64,000 nt of DNA. Origin: Cheilinus undulatus (Eukaryota; Chordata; Actinopteri; Labriformes; Labridae). Positions 25,510 to 36,260 of this stretch are shown in pieces. A program made the position numbers and the translations under genes. The stretch is taken from the NCBI RefSeq assembly GCF_018320785.1, contig NC_054885.1, forward strand, positions 12,460,421 to 12,524,420. Reading direction: 5' to 3'. The notes beneath the pieces are model-generated. The model did not search any database and was not told where the DNA came from. It saw only the letters and a program-made list of their open reading frames with translations. Each line of letters opens with the position of its first letter. Position 1 is the stretch's first letter.

Positions 25510-26330
25510 GTTAGGATGCACAATACTGGAATTTTGCCAATAACCAATATGCCGGTATTTACAAATAAATTTTAGCTAATACTGATTTTGGTATTGATAT
25601 TTAAATGTAGTTCAGACCTAAAACTTCAGTCCTAAAACACATAATTTAAAGTTTGAAAATTAACATTTAGGAGATAAAATTTTGGTTTTCTTTACTGTAA
25701 TGTCTCATAACTTACTAAGTTTAGAGACAGCATAAAGCTTTGCATTGATTTTATCAGCTAGTTTACCTAACTGTGTAAATACCAGAATGGCGGATAAATT
25801 GTAGCTTTATTTGTTAGCGCTGTATGGTGTTACGCTTTGTTTAGCAACCCAGCCTAATGTGTTCATGTTGTAACAATAGCTGTCTCCCAAATGCCCTTTT
25901 GTTTAATTTTCCAATTAAAAAATATCTTGTGAGAATTTTTTTCATAATAATATTAATAATACCAATAACGAAAAAAAGTTATCCAAGAGGCATGCACATT
26001 ATTTTCATTTTCAGTATCTGTGTTGTTGTAGAAGTAAATACATCAAAACCACAGACCCACTTGGCTAAAAGTCACCAGATAACAAGGTCACCGATTAAAG
26101 GGAAACACCTTACATCGGCAAAAAAGCTCAAAGATGTAACGGTCATTCTGGGTAAACTACAAGGCCAGCTAGCTAGCTTTCAGATAGCAGTGGCCAACCT
26201 TAGGTGCCAATGCAAGTTAGCTGCCAAAACAACTCTTTTTCCAATATTAATCTTAAAAACTGCCTCCATTACAATATTCTTGTGTCTTCTTGTGACACAG
26301 CCATTTTATTGAAGGCTTTTTTGTGTGCTT
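25510..26330. repeat. Dispersed repeat, plus-oriented copy
   Basis: Begins aggatgcacaatactggaat and includes aatatgccggtatttaca. The reverse complement of the same kind of sequence lies at about 51400-52085 (ending tattgtgcatcctta). An open frame of 151 codons across it shows no recognised domain. Confidence 0.5.
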
Positions 26331-26424
26331 TATTAGGATAAATGTGCTGAAACGATTCATGGAACACTTTTCTCTCTCTCAAAAAAAAGAAAGAAATAAA
26401 ACAACTAGAAAAGCCCTCAAAGAG

Positions 26425-26810
26425 CACAGACCTCCGCCATTAGCCATATCTCCCAATAGTGAAGAATCCTTTAAAAACATTCCTGAATCCAGACGGTGAT
26501 CCGGACCACTCCCAAAATCTAATTCGCCAATTACTCCCTCCCCAGTGGGGTGGAGACACGGTGAAGCTAAGCACTGGCTTCGCTACATGTCGACTGTCAT
26601 GACAGAAGCACCCATGGTCTCAATGGACGACTGAAAGTCATGGCAGAGGGTGAATATTCCACTATTCCTCCAAGCATTGGGAGTATTCTCACTACTAAAA
26701 TGTCCTGAAAATCCGTCCATGACTTTTTGAGTTATATTGCTAACTAACAAAACAAACAAACTAACGAACAAACCCACCTGATCACATAACCTCCTTGGCG
26801 GAGGTAACAG
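26425..26810. mobile_element. Short inverted-repeat element (MITE-like)
   Basis: Ends are inverse: acagacctccgccattagcc at the left and cctccttggcggaggtaaca at the right. The inside is a common fish repeat (gatccggaccactcccaaaa; actttttgagttatattgct). It lies directly upstream of the candidate c1qtnf6 leader exon. Confidence 0.65.
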
Positions 26811-26919
26811 TTATAATTTTGACAGCAAGAAGTTTTCATCCATTCATCAGCGTTAAAGTAAGTGTACACTGTCAGCCATTGTCAAGTAAAGCGCACATGG
26901 CACTTGTTGCCTTCCTACA

Positions 26920-27061
26920 ACAAGGAGGGGTCGTTAGGAATCAAAGCTCCCTCCCACAGAGAGACAAACTGGGTGAGAGAGCGCTGCTGACTCAGGATCT
27001 CCCTCCCCTCCTCTGCCTCTGTCCCCTCGGCAGGCGAAGCGGCTGCAGAGACGTCAAAGAG
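26920..27061 (+). other. c1qtnf6: Candidate non-coding first exon of c1qtnf6
   Basis: A locally GC-rich, pyrimidine-rich stretch ends in a strong donor (AAAGAG|GTAAGA at 27061/27062). It contains an AP-1/MARE-like TGCTGACTCA around 26985-26995. It lies 6.7 kb upstream of the first coding exon of c1qtnf6, whose acceptor at 33789-33790 precedes the ATG by only 8 bases, so an upstream 5' UTR exon is required. The link is inferred from position; the exon start is a guess. Confidence 0.4.
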
Positions 27062-28203
27062 GTAAGATTTATGCAGCTACATGTGTTTGTTTTCTGTCGA
27101 TAGTGCTCTTGTTGTGATGCTGTTTATTGCTTTATTTACCGTTTCAGATCAGGAGGCATGCTTCTAGTAAAATAGTGTGCTCATGTGCACGACTGCCTGG
27201 AAGAAAGCGTCTGCAGGCTGTTGCAGGGCAAACTGCAAGATGTCTGGATGCAGTAGTTACTTTTAGCGTAAATTTTAACGTTGCACAATGCTTGGATTTA
27301 AAACGATGCACAGTGCAGGGTTATCAGCTACCCTTGTATTTTTAATGAGCCGTTATGTCTTTGTAAAGGATTTGTGTTTATTTTTGTTTTTTCCTATTCT
27401 TTCTGTTTTTCTGCAGTCATCATTTCATGTTCAACTTTCCAGCTCAACTGGAATTTCCCTTTAAAACCACTCACATTAGATCCCAGTTGAGTGTCTTGGC
27501 CAAATTAAGAACACATAAAGGCTCCCCTGAGGTTCAGTCTGACTTTCCTGTGCCAAGTCTGCAAATTATTATTACTATTATTCATTTATTTATTTTGACA
27601 AAAGACCCCTGAACGCCAAAAAAAGTCTTATAATCTCTTATATTGAAGCAGGACCCTCAGACCTTAAGTGGTGTTTGCCTTTGTGTCATTGAAGTCATAT
27701 TTGTGTCTTTTTTTATCTTTTGAGTTGTTTTGTCCATTTGCAGTCCTTTTTATATCTTATTGCTGTTGTCCTCATGTGTTCTTTCTGTGTATATGTGGAG
27801 AGAACCTCCTCCAGGTACTCTGGCTTCTTCCCACAGCCCAAGCACATGCTTGTTAGTTTAATTGGTGGCTCTGAATAACGTGTAGGTGTGACTGAGCATT
27901 TGTCTGTCTCTGTGGGTCAGGACATGTACATGTGGTTAGAAAAAGTCCAGTTATAGTTGTAAACAAACTAACTACCCTGCCTCACTCAATCAGTACATTT
28001 ACATTTGCATGCACAATTGGTTGTAGTTTGATTAGGGTATGTAACTGGAGTACTGTCCTGGTCCCAGTATATAAGCATCAAGGGAAAATCAATTAGCTAA
28101 TGGAAGTTTGTCTATTTTGAGAGAACTGGCATGCCCCCTGCCAGCTTATCCACTATTTGATATTCTTCAGGTTGACCCTGCTAACAAGCAGTGTCTACCT
28201 CAC
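27062..28203. other. Probable c1qtnf6 first intron; common repeat at 27808-27920
   Basis: 27808-27920 (ctctggcttcttcccacagc ... taattggtggctctgaataa) is a fragment of the same common fish repeat as 28638-28757 and 19437-19555. Nothing else is assigned. Confidence 0.45.
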
Positions 28204-29190
28204 TGCAGAGCTATGAAAAACTATTTGCCCCCTACCTGATTTATCATTTTTTTGCATATTTGTCACAATTAAATGTTGACAGCTCTCATTCTGGGAAGGG
28301 TTGCAAAGCTAATTCAAGCAAACCACAGTGAGAGCCATTATCCACAAATGGAGAAAAAACTTGGACTAGTGGTGAACCTTCCCTGGATCTCCTAGCCTAC
28401 CAAAATTACTCCAAGAGTGCGTCGACTCATCCAGAAGGTCAGAGAAGAACCTAGACCACCATCTAAAGACTTGCAGGCCTCACTTGACATAGTTAAGGTC
28501 AGTGTTCATGATTCAAGAAAGAGACCGGGCCGTTATGGCATCCATGGGATGAGGCTGAATCACTGCAGACCAAAAAAGAAAACACAAAGGCTCGTCTCAC
28601 ATTTGCAGACAAACATCTTGATGATCCCCGAGACTTCCATCCATCCATTTTTCATACTGCTTTTCCCGTTGGGGGTCACGGGGGCCTGGAGTCTATCCCA
28701 GCTTTCACTGGGCGAGAGGCGGGGTACATTCTGGACTGGTCGCCAGTCAATCTCTGGATCCCGAAGACTTTTGGGAAAATATTCTGTGGACTGACAAAAG
28801 TTAAACTTTTTGGAAGGTGTGCGCCCCATTACATCTGAATGGCAGCATGTCATTAGAAGAACATCATACCAACAGTCAAACGTGATTTTGTTAAGTTGAT
28901 GGTCTGGCACTACTTTGCTGCTTCAGGACCTGGACCTCTACCAGAAAATCCTGAAGGAGAATGTCCAGCCATCAGTTTGTGACCAAAGTGCACTTTGGAT
29001 ATCCAGCAGGACAATGATCTGAAACATACCAGCCTCTGAATGGCTAAATAAAACAAAACGAAAGTTTTGGAGTGGCTTCATGCATGAAAACCCTCCAATG
29101 TGGCTAAATAAAGCTATTCTGCAAAAAGAGTAAAATTCCTCCACGGAATAAGGCAAATTTTTTCCTAGCACCGTAGATGGTATGTTGATG
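28204..29190 (+). pseudogene. Tc1-like transposon copy interrupted by another repeat
   Basis: The left terminal sequence is like that at 9468 (ctatttgccccctacctgat). Transposase pieces follow: RRLIQKVREEPRPPSKDLQA, SLDIVKVSVHDSRKRPGRYG, then a break by a common repeat at 28638-28757, then the region encoding WENILWTD-like sequence near 28775. It continues to about 29190 with further stops. Confidence 0.85.
28638..28757. repeat. Common fish repeat inserted in a Tc1 copy
   Basis: Reads catccatccatttttcatac, gggtcacgggggcctggagt and actggtcgccagtcaat. It interrupts the transposase sequence exactly where the Tc1 frame should continue. Related fragments lie at 19437-19555 and, on the other strand sense, at 27808-27920. 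Confidence 0.7.
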
Positions 29191-32120
29191 GGCCACCCAG
29201 GTATATTTACAGTCACCCAAGTATATTTGCAGATCCTTTTTATGTTTCACAAAAAATCATAGATATCATTATCTGGATACACAAGACACATCCACTAGCA
29301 TCTCTCAACTGCAATGTACCAATTAAGGTGCAATGTCTCATGTTTAAAAAACCTTTTAAGCACTAGTTAATACAAAAACAATTGCAGCTTTTTAAACAAT
29401 TATGTAATTGCTTGACATTGCAATTGTAGTTGCAACAATTGTGCAGCACAAACGTAGAGAAGGGATGCTACAAGGGATGCAAGTTTCAGGAGCAGGAACA
29501 CACCTCAACCATTTCTTCTCCTTTTGCTGTCTTATTCTGTAACCCTGCCTCCCACCTCTTTCCTCTATTTCTCTCTTCACCCTATCCGTAGGGCCCTAAA
29601 AGGGGGTTTGTTGTGCATAGGAGCTATGGCAGATTCCTTAAACTATTGCCAGCAAAGGTCGCTGCTCAAAAGAATTTTTCCAAAGTCATCTATAGATAGT
29701 TGTCAGTCACATCTCAACCTTTTAAATTACAAGCATTTTAAAAGTAGTTTTATTCCAACTTACATAACTATATGGGTAATTGATGGATGAAGTGGCTTTA
29801 CTTCATTGGCTCTCTGCTGTAGAGTTGTGCATCTTTGCTGGTCTCACCACTAGATTTGATTGTTTATCCTGACAGAGTTTCAATTTAATATCATGATGCA
29901 TCGCAATGGATTGTAACCTCAGTAGTCTGTATCACTGCACATGGCTGCTTTTTATCAATGAAGACGGGAAGTCAGATAAATATCACCTCACTTTCATGTC
30001 CACATAAATATCTTTGCATGTTAATCCAAAATAGATAAGTTATACAGTTGCCTGGAAAATCTACAAGCTCTGTCAACATGCAATAATTATGTCCCTGCAG
30101 CTGTAAGTGAAGTTTTTATCATTAAGAATGTGTCTGTTTGCATTCTTTTGCTGGATTGTCGGTCCAGTTGTATAGGAAGGATCCCAGTTAAAGCAACAGC
30201 TGTGGTGTATAAACACAGCAGCACACAATGTTCCAGTTACAGTACACAGAAACTGATCGACCACTGGGTCTGGCAGAAGGCCATTGCTTTTACTCTGAAA
30301 ATTTTCAGTTTGGCCTTTTGATGGAAACAAAAACCTTGACTGTCTACTTTTGTTAAAATAAACCATTAAAATCATTCAGTCACTGCTTCCTTGGATCATT
30401 AGTGGTGATTTATGGGCTTCATGTAGGGTCATTTTTCATGTGATTTCCATCTTTGTATCCTGGCCTTCTCTTATCATTTTTCACCTTTATTAATGCACTG
30501 TTCGACCTTTTTAAAGTCAGCTTATGTGAAAGTATTTGCAGAGGCTTTTTAGGGCATTTAAGCTGCTTATTTTTCGCATGGTAGCTTTGCTTTATTTGTT
30601 TTCCCACATTTCCTGGCTCCCGTTTCTTGCTGTTGGGGTGAAAAATGTTTTCTCTGGCTCAGAGAGGAATTTTCTTTTTCCTCTCTGCTGCTCTGGGAAT
30701 GACATCCAGGACACACAATGGTCTGATTTTCTGAGCAGCTGCTGAACAACTGATATTTTGGCCAGTACACATGTTTCACAAATCAAATGAAACAGTCTCT
30801 TAACTCTTTTGTCCAAAGCGTTTGACATGTATTTCAAAATACAATTACCAATTAATTTGAAGTCCAAAAAGACCAATAATGAAAGAATAGCCAAAAGTGC
30901 ATAACTCTACAGCTGAGGTTAGTCTTTTTTATCTTTACTGGAACCTACTTTTAATACTTCAGTCAGGACCACTTTGTCAAGAAACACATGATTTGCGTCT
31001 TATAAATTTTCTCTTTATCAGCAGTTATTATTTTGCTTTTATTGCTGTTATTTATATTTGGCAGTGGGGCTGTTCTGGGATCCCCCTGCCCTTCCACAAG
31101 CCTTTGTGGAAAGCATCAAGCAGGAACAGCACACAGATTAGGCATCAGTGACAACAGAATGATGTTGATTGAGTCAGATAAAGCATAGAGGAGAAGCTGG
31201 GGTGGAGGAGGGTTGCAAGAAGCAGCTTGCACAGGGAGCAGTGAAGTATAGCCAGGCTAAAGCAGTTTAAATATGGCATATGAAACATATTCAGCCCTTC
31301 CTTTATGAATTATTTGTCATTGCTCTTTTAACTGATAACGAGCATTGCTGGGTGGTCGATTCTCCACAACTCCGCTCCTGTGTGAAATAACTCATCAAAA
31401 GTTACAAAAATATTCATAACTTCTGTATAGACATGTTTACCATGGGGGGTCCCTAATGATTTAGGTGATCCTCTGCCTCTTCAGTGAGCATCAACATGAG
31501 ATTGATCTTTTTGTTTTGATTGCGCAAAGGCATGAAATATATAAGGAAAATTTGTACATGCAGTTCATGTTATTCAGACAATGAACCATAGTAACTTTCC
31601 ATCAAACACAGGCATAAGGACAAAATTAAAATCACCTGTCCTTGTCAGGATGGGGAAGTGGGACACAATTGCGGACCCGGGTTTCTTAAAGTTATCCCAG
31701 AAGGATAACCACTAAAATCGCAAGCAATATTTGGGAAAGGGAAGGGAGAAAACCCAAATTGGTAGCAACCAGAACTAAGAATCTCCCCAACTAAATTAAT
31801 ACTGAGAAAAGAACAAAACCACCACTGCCTTGCAGCTGACTAGAAACAAAGCTCTAAGGGGAAAGAAAAGCCTCCTCCAGTGAAACACTAAGGTCACCAG
31901 ACCAGTGTAAAATTAAACAAAAGGACTGGGCAAAGGCCTCCAGCACTAAACCACTTTAGCTGGTAAATCACAGACAGTATACTCAGGTAAGTTGTCAGTT
32001 ATGTTTGTGCAAACTCTCACTAAAACACAGGAAAACACAAGGAGATGCGCTCACTAGCTCTGAAGGTGAGGTAATGAGTCAGCACTGAGAGCTGAAACCC
32101 AGGAGTATAAGTAGGCTTTC
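29191..32120. other. Probable c1qtnf6 intron, no exon recognised
   Basis: Apart from the repeat at 30960-31278, no coding exon or named repeat is evident. 31600-32120 looks like a decayed dispersed repeat leading into the tandem repeat at 32121. Confidence 0.35.
30960..31278 (+). repeat. Dispersed repeat, copy 2 of 2, with an extra internal block
   Basis: Homologous to 19196-19352, in the same orientation, but with about 149 extra bases (about 31025-31173) and a further 19-base difference near 31230. See the finding on the pair. Confidence 0.75.
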
Positions 32121-32271
32121 CACACCTGGCCACAATCAGGAGCAATCAGCTCACACACACCTGGCACTGCCACACCTGGCCACAATCAGGAGCCATCAGC
32201 TCACACAGACACCTGGCACTGCCACACCTGGCCACAATCAGGAGCCATCAGCTCACACACACCTGGCACTG
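32121..32271. repeat. Tandem repeat, 3 copies of about 50-52 bp
   Basis: Copies start at 32121, 32171 and 32223, each beginning cacacctggccacaatcagg and ending ctggcactg. The copies are nearly identical; the second has two extra bases. Confidence 0.95.
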
Positions 32272-32569
32272 TACTGATTGATCACACTCAGTGAGGACCC
32301 TGTGTGATCTCCCTCACAGTCATATCATCATGTTCTTTATGATTTTGAGTCAGATCTATGATCTTATTGAAACATGATCTCTATGATCACTTTACATTTA
32401 AAATGCTTGACTGTTCTAAAGGCATTTTAAGCTAATTTCTACACATTTTTGCTACTTTTTTGGAGTTGGATCTATTCAAAGCAATTCTCTCACTGTGCTT
32501 ATATACTGGGATAAGGACAGCAGGACAAAGACAATTATTAAATCAATGGATTGGAATACTGATAGTTTA

Positions 32570-32822
32570 CTCTCTTTTTTAAATATGGCCCTCCTGACTC
32601 AACATGTCTCAACTTTACAGCTCCAGCAATGGCAATTGTAATTTTAAGAGGCCAACATGAACATGCTTGCTTGCTTGCTTGCTTGTTTTTCTCTGTTTGG
32701 TTGTGATATTGTCCTGTTTTTGGCTTCTTCTTTTGTGTAATGTATTCTGTTACTATTGTACAGTGTCTTTGAGTTTTTGAAAAGCGCTTAATAAATAAAA
32801 TTTATTATTACTTTTATCATTA
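32570..32822. repeat. LINE/SINE-like 3' tail with (GCTT)n microsatellite
   Basis: Ends with gtacagtgtctttgagtttt, gaaaagcgcttaataaataa and an (ATT)-rich tail, typical of a fish retroposon 3' end. A short (GCTT)n run occupies 32664-32685. Confidence 0.55.
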
Positions 32823-32964
32823 AAAGTGAATTGGACAAAGATGAGGACAGCGGGTTAATGTTGGGTGGGTTGGCTGATGTTTGCTGATTATTTCTTGTTC
32901 CTAAGATTGATAACCAATATTTGGAACTAATATTCATCTACTTTGATGGGAAAAAAGTATTTAA

Positions 32965-33075
32965 CATGGGGACGCAGATGGTCTAGCGGTTAAAACCCCA
33001 TTTATCCATTTCAGACTCTATCCACTGTCCTACTCTATAAATGAAGACACAAAATGTCCAAAAAACCTTTGTAAA
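32965..33075 (+). repeat. tRNA-derived SINE, internally deleted copy
   Basis: Head ggggacgcagatggtctagc followed by ggttaaaacccca resembles an A-box region; the tail tttcagactctatccactgt followed by cctactctataaatgaag matches the tail of the SINE at 54087. The B-box part is missing. Confidence 0.65.
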
Positions 33076-33790
33076 AATGTACTCAACATGGGAAAAAGTA
33101 AAATTGCATGATTATAAAAAATTAGGAAAAATACAAAAACTTGCTGCTTTAGAAAAAGCACAGAGCAACACAGTAGCAGCAGGAAAACAGGAAGTGATAG
33201 TATAGACTTACTGTGTCAGTGGCGTGTGACATCTAGCCTATCAGACTGTTATATTCAGGATGTTTGGTGAGACCGTGGAGACTGAAAATAAAGCCAGAGG
33301 TGAAGACACACTTTGCAGTAGAACCTAAGTAGCTCATTTGTTGATAAATACATTTTGTCATTTATGGGTAAAATAAAGTGCTGATAATGATAATCAACCA
33401 AATGCAAATCTGATAATCGGTCCACTACTAATGTTGAATAGTAGTTAAATTTGTGAAGCATGATAGGAGGTGAAGCTGACTCCCAATTTCAGTTCATGCA
33501 CACATTAATCATGCAATTTTGCATAAATGCAATTTTCCTTTTTAGGGCTATTTTACAGTCTTTATCAAATATCACGATGCATCACATCATATGTATAATA
33601 CAGCAATTATTGCAGAACCCCTGCGTTCATGAATTACCTTGTGCTTCCTATCCTAATGGCTTTAAACTCTTGTAACCTATTTCCTCAGTTGTATGCTTTT
33701 ATTTAGAAAATGGATAAGAAATTTTATGAGATGGAGAGTCATAAATTCACTGTATAAACAATGTAATAGTGTTCTTTGTGCTTACTGCAG
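33076..33790. other. Intron DNA upstream of the first c1qtnf6 coding exon
   Basis: Nothing assigned, except the acceptor tract ending cttactgcag at 33790. Confidence 0.4.
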
Positions 33791-33798
33791 GCGCAGCG

Positions 33799-34739
33799 AT
33801 GTTGGGAGTCCTCCTCCTCCTGTCCTTCTCCTCCCTGGTGGCTCTGGTACCTCCTCCTGGCGCTCCTCCTCCTGCTCCCTGCAGCCGCTGCTGTGACCAC
33901 CTGGAGGAAGAAGATGGCAGTGGAGCAGAGCCTCCAACAAAAGGGTTCAGCCATGTGCCAGAAGTACGCACTTATATCAACATGACTATCCTTAAAGGTA
34001 TCATATCTGCATTTGTATTTCTATAACTACACAGTATAAGCCAGTATTTTTGACTAAACATTACTTGCTCTTCATTGACAGAGTTTGTTGAAAAGCATGA
34101 CCAAATTTTAGGCACAGTTGTCCTGGAGCACATTAATGTCACGCATAACAGAGAAATCTGATGACTGACTTGTGTGACTGTGCAGGTGACAAAGGAGACA
34201 GAGGTGACAGAGGAACACCAGGCAAAACTGGACCTGAAGGTCCTCCAGGTCTCAGAGGGCCAGCAGGCTCAAAAGGCTCCAAAGGCCAGGCCGGTCCTCC
34301 AGGAGATGCCTGCAAGATCCAGAACTCTGCTTTCTCAGTCGGCCGTCGTAAATCCCTCCACAGCCTGGACACCTACCAGAGCCTTCTTTTCGACACGGTC
34401 TTTGTCAATCTGGAGGACCACTTTGACATGTTCAAGGGGAAATTCATCTGCCGGATCCCTGGGATCTACTTCTTTAATGTCAACATCCACACATGGAACT
34501 TCAAAGAGACATACCTGCACATCATGCAGAACGAGACAGAGCGTGCCATCGTGTACGCCCAGCCCAGCGACCGCTCCATCATGCAGAGTCAGAGCCTGAT
34601 GTTGGAGCTGAAGCTAGGCGACGAGGTCTGGGTCCGTTTGTACAAGAGGGAGAGGGAGAACGCAATTTACAGTGATGATGTCGACATCTATATCACTTTT
34701 AACGGATACCTCATCAAGTCTAGTGCAGACAGAGAATGA
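33799..34739 (+). CDS. c1qtnf6: Complement C1q/TNF-related protein 6 (collagen-C1q secreted protein)
   Basis: Two coding exons, 33799-33997 and 34186-34739 (phase 1 intron of 188 bases), encode 250 residues. The ATG at 33799 follows an acceptor (ctgcag) by 8 bases and begins a hydrophobic signal peptide ([17 protein letters not shown]). A CSRCCD cysteine cluster (28-33) and an N-glycosylation site NMT (61-63) follow, then 14 uninterrupted Gly-X-Y triplets (67-108), a cysteine at 109 and a C1q globular domain (about 113-250). The C1q part includes [19 protein letters not shown] and [18 protein letters not shown], which match mammalian CTRP6 closely; the triplet count also equals my recollection of the human protein. 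Family members are secreted trimers/oligomers with metabolic and complement-modulating roles. IL2RB-C1QTNF6 adjacency is conserved from mammals. An AATAAA lies at about 34826. Confidence 0.93.
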
Positions 34740-34832
34740 AGGAGCAGAAATTTGGTGTAAAAATGAAAAAAGACACTCAGCATACCATTTTTGCTTTCTG
34801 GAAAATAAGCAATGAGGATGAGCTAAAATAAA

Positions 34833-35510
34833 CTTGATCTGCCAATTAAGTCGCACAAAAAATCCAAACTGAAAGTATAGGCAACAATTTAATTCTCTTG
34901 AAACTGCACAAAAGTATGCTAGTTTGTTGTTTTATCATTTGGTAGATAGGGAGGTTCATGCCACTTCTGAGAAATCACTGCTGAAACTAGTTTGTTAGCT
35001 TAGCTTAGCTTAGCATAAAACCTAGAGAAGCTGGACTCATGAGCAGAAGTAGCAAAATCCACTGACCAGGACTGTTTCAGGTTTACTGATTTTTAAAAAT
35101 GTGTTTTAATCAGTACAAGGACATTGTTTTTCTTGCAAATATATGTTATGTGTCAGAGAAAATGATTATTTGTTATCTACAACAAGACACTGAGTCATTC
35201 AGTAGGGTCACTTCTACTGAGGACTGTTGTAACCTTTTACATGTGGTGCTAAAAAATGGTGCTAACTGAACTTTTTTATGAACTTAAAATTTGAGAAAAT
35301 GCAGGAAACATGACTTTTTTTCTGACACCATCTTCTAACAGCATGTGAGCGTCAGATATCACTTAGCATTACGCTGCATGGGACACTCTTTCCACTGCAT
35401 CCATTAAATATTATTTCTCTCTCTTCATTTCTTTAACATCTTGTGCTTTTTTTTTTTTTTTTGAAGGCGGAGAAATGAACATTTTAATGCATCAAATCAG
35501 CAAGACTGTG
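34833..35510. other. Intergenic downstream of c1qtnf6
   Basis: No gene; a poly-T run at about 35447-35462. AATAAA at about 34826 likely ends c1qtnf6. Confidence 0.4.
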
Positions 35511-36260
35511 CAAGTCAGCCAAATAATTTTGCATCCATGTTAATACAAATTGGATTATATAATTTTTTAAACATGGATCTGCATATTGATAATGCATCAC
35601 TATCTCCCAGAGCCCCGAAAATATTCAAACATTTTAGGCACTGCTGGGGTGTTATGAAGCCCAGGTTGCTCTGATAGCAGCCTTCAGCTCATTTATATTA
35701 TTAAGTCTGATGTCTCTCATCTTCCTCTTGATGATACTACAGAGATTCTCTATGGGGTTTAGGTCAAACCAGTTGGCTGACCAGTCAAGGACAGTAACAC
35801 CACGGTCAGCAAACCAGTTTCTTGTAGTTTTGGCTTCACTGTGGGCAGGTGCCAAGTCCTGCTGGAAAAGGAAATCAGCATCTCCATAACTTCTCAGCAG
35901 ATGGTGGCATGAAGTGCTCTAAAAGCTGGTAAATTGCTGACAGTGATGACTGGACTTGATGAATCACAGTGGACCAACAGCAGCAGATAGCATGGTACCC
36001 CAAACATCACTGACTGTGGAATCTGTGCACGCTGGACTTCAAGCACCGTGGATTCTGTGCCTCTCTAATCTTCCTCCAGATTCTGGGACCTTGATCTCCA
36101 AATTAATTCAGAATTTAGTTTCATCTTAAAAAAGGTCTTTGGACCACCAGGCATAGGTCTAGTTTGTTTTGTCCTTAGCCCAGGTGAGAGGCTTATAACA
36201 TCTGTGGTTCAGGAGGGGCTCAATACTAAAGGACACAACACTTGTAGTCCACTTCCTGGA
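35511..36260 (-). pseudogene. Tc1-like transposase pseudogene, minus strand
   Basis: The minus strand reads MAPAHSEAKTTRNWFADRGV, TVLDWSANWFDLNPIENLCS and KRKMRDIRLNNINELKAAIR at 35855-35652. It is the same family as 22249-23380 (shared APAHSEAKT, DPKAAIRAT-type end). The 5' end is missing and the frame is broken upstream. Confidence 0.85.

Noticed and set aside
25857-26312. 151-codon open frame on the plus strand
   Set aside because: Lies in a dispersed repeat; composition-driven hydrophobic run then no recognisable domain.
32121-32271. Possible CRISPR-like direct repeats
   Set aside because: Only three adjacent near-identical copies without unique spacers, in a vertebrate genome.
34174-34599. 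Second frame within c1qtnf6
   Set aside because: Shadow frame of the collagen/C1q exon; the true frame has Gly-X-Y triplets and the C1q domain.
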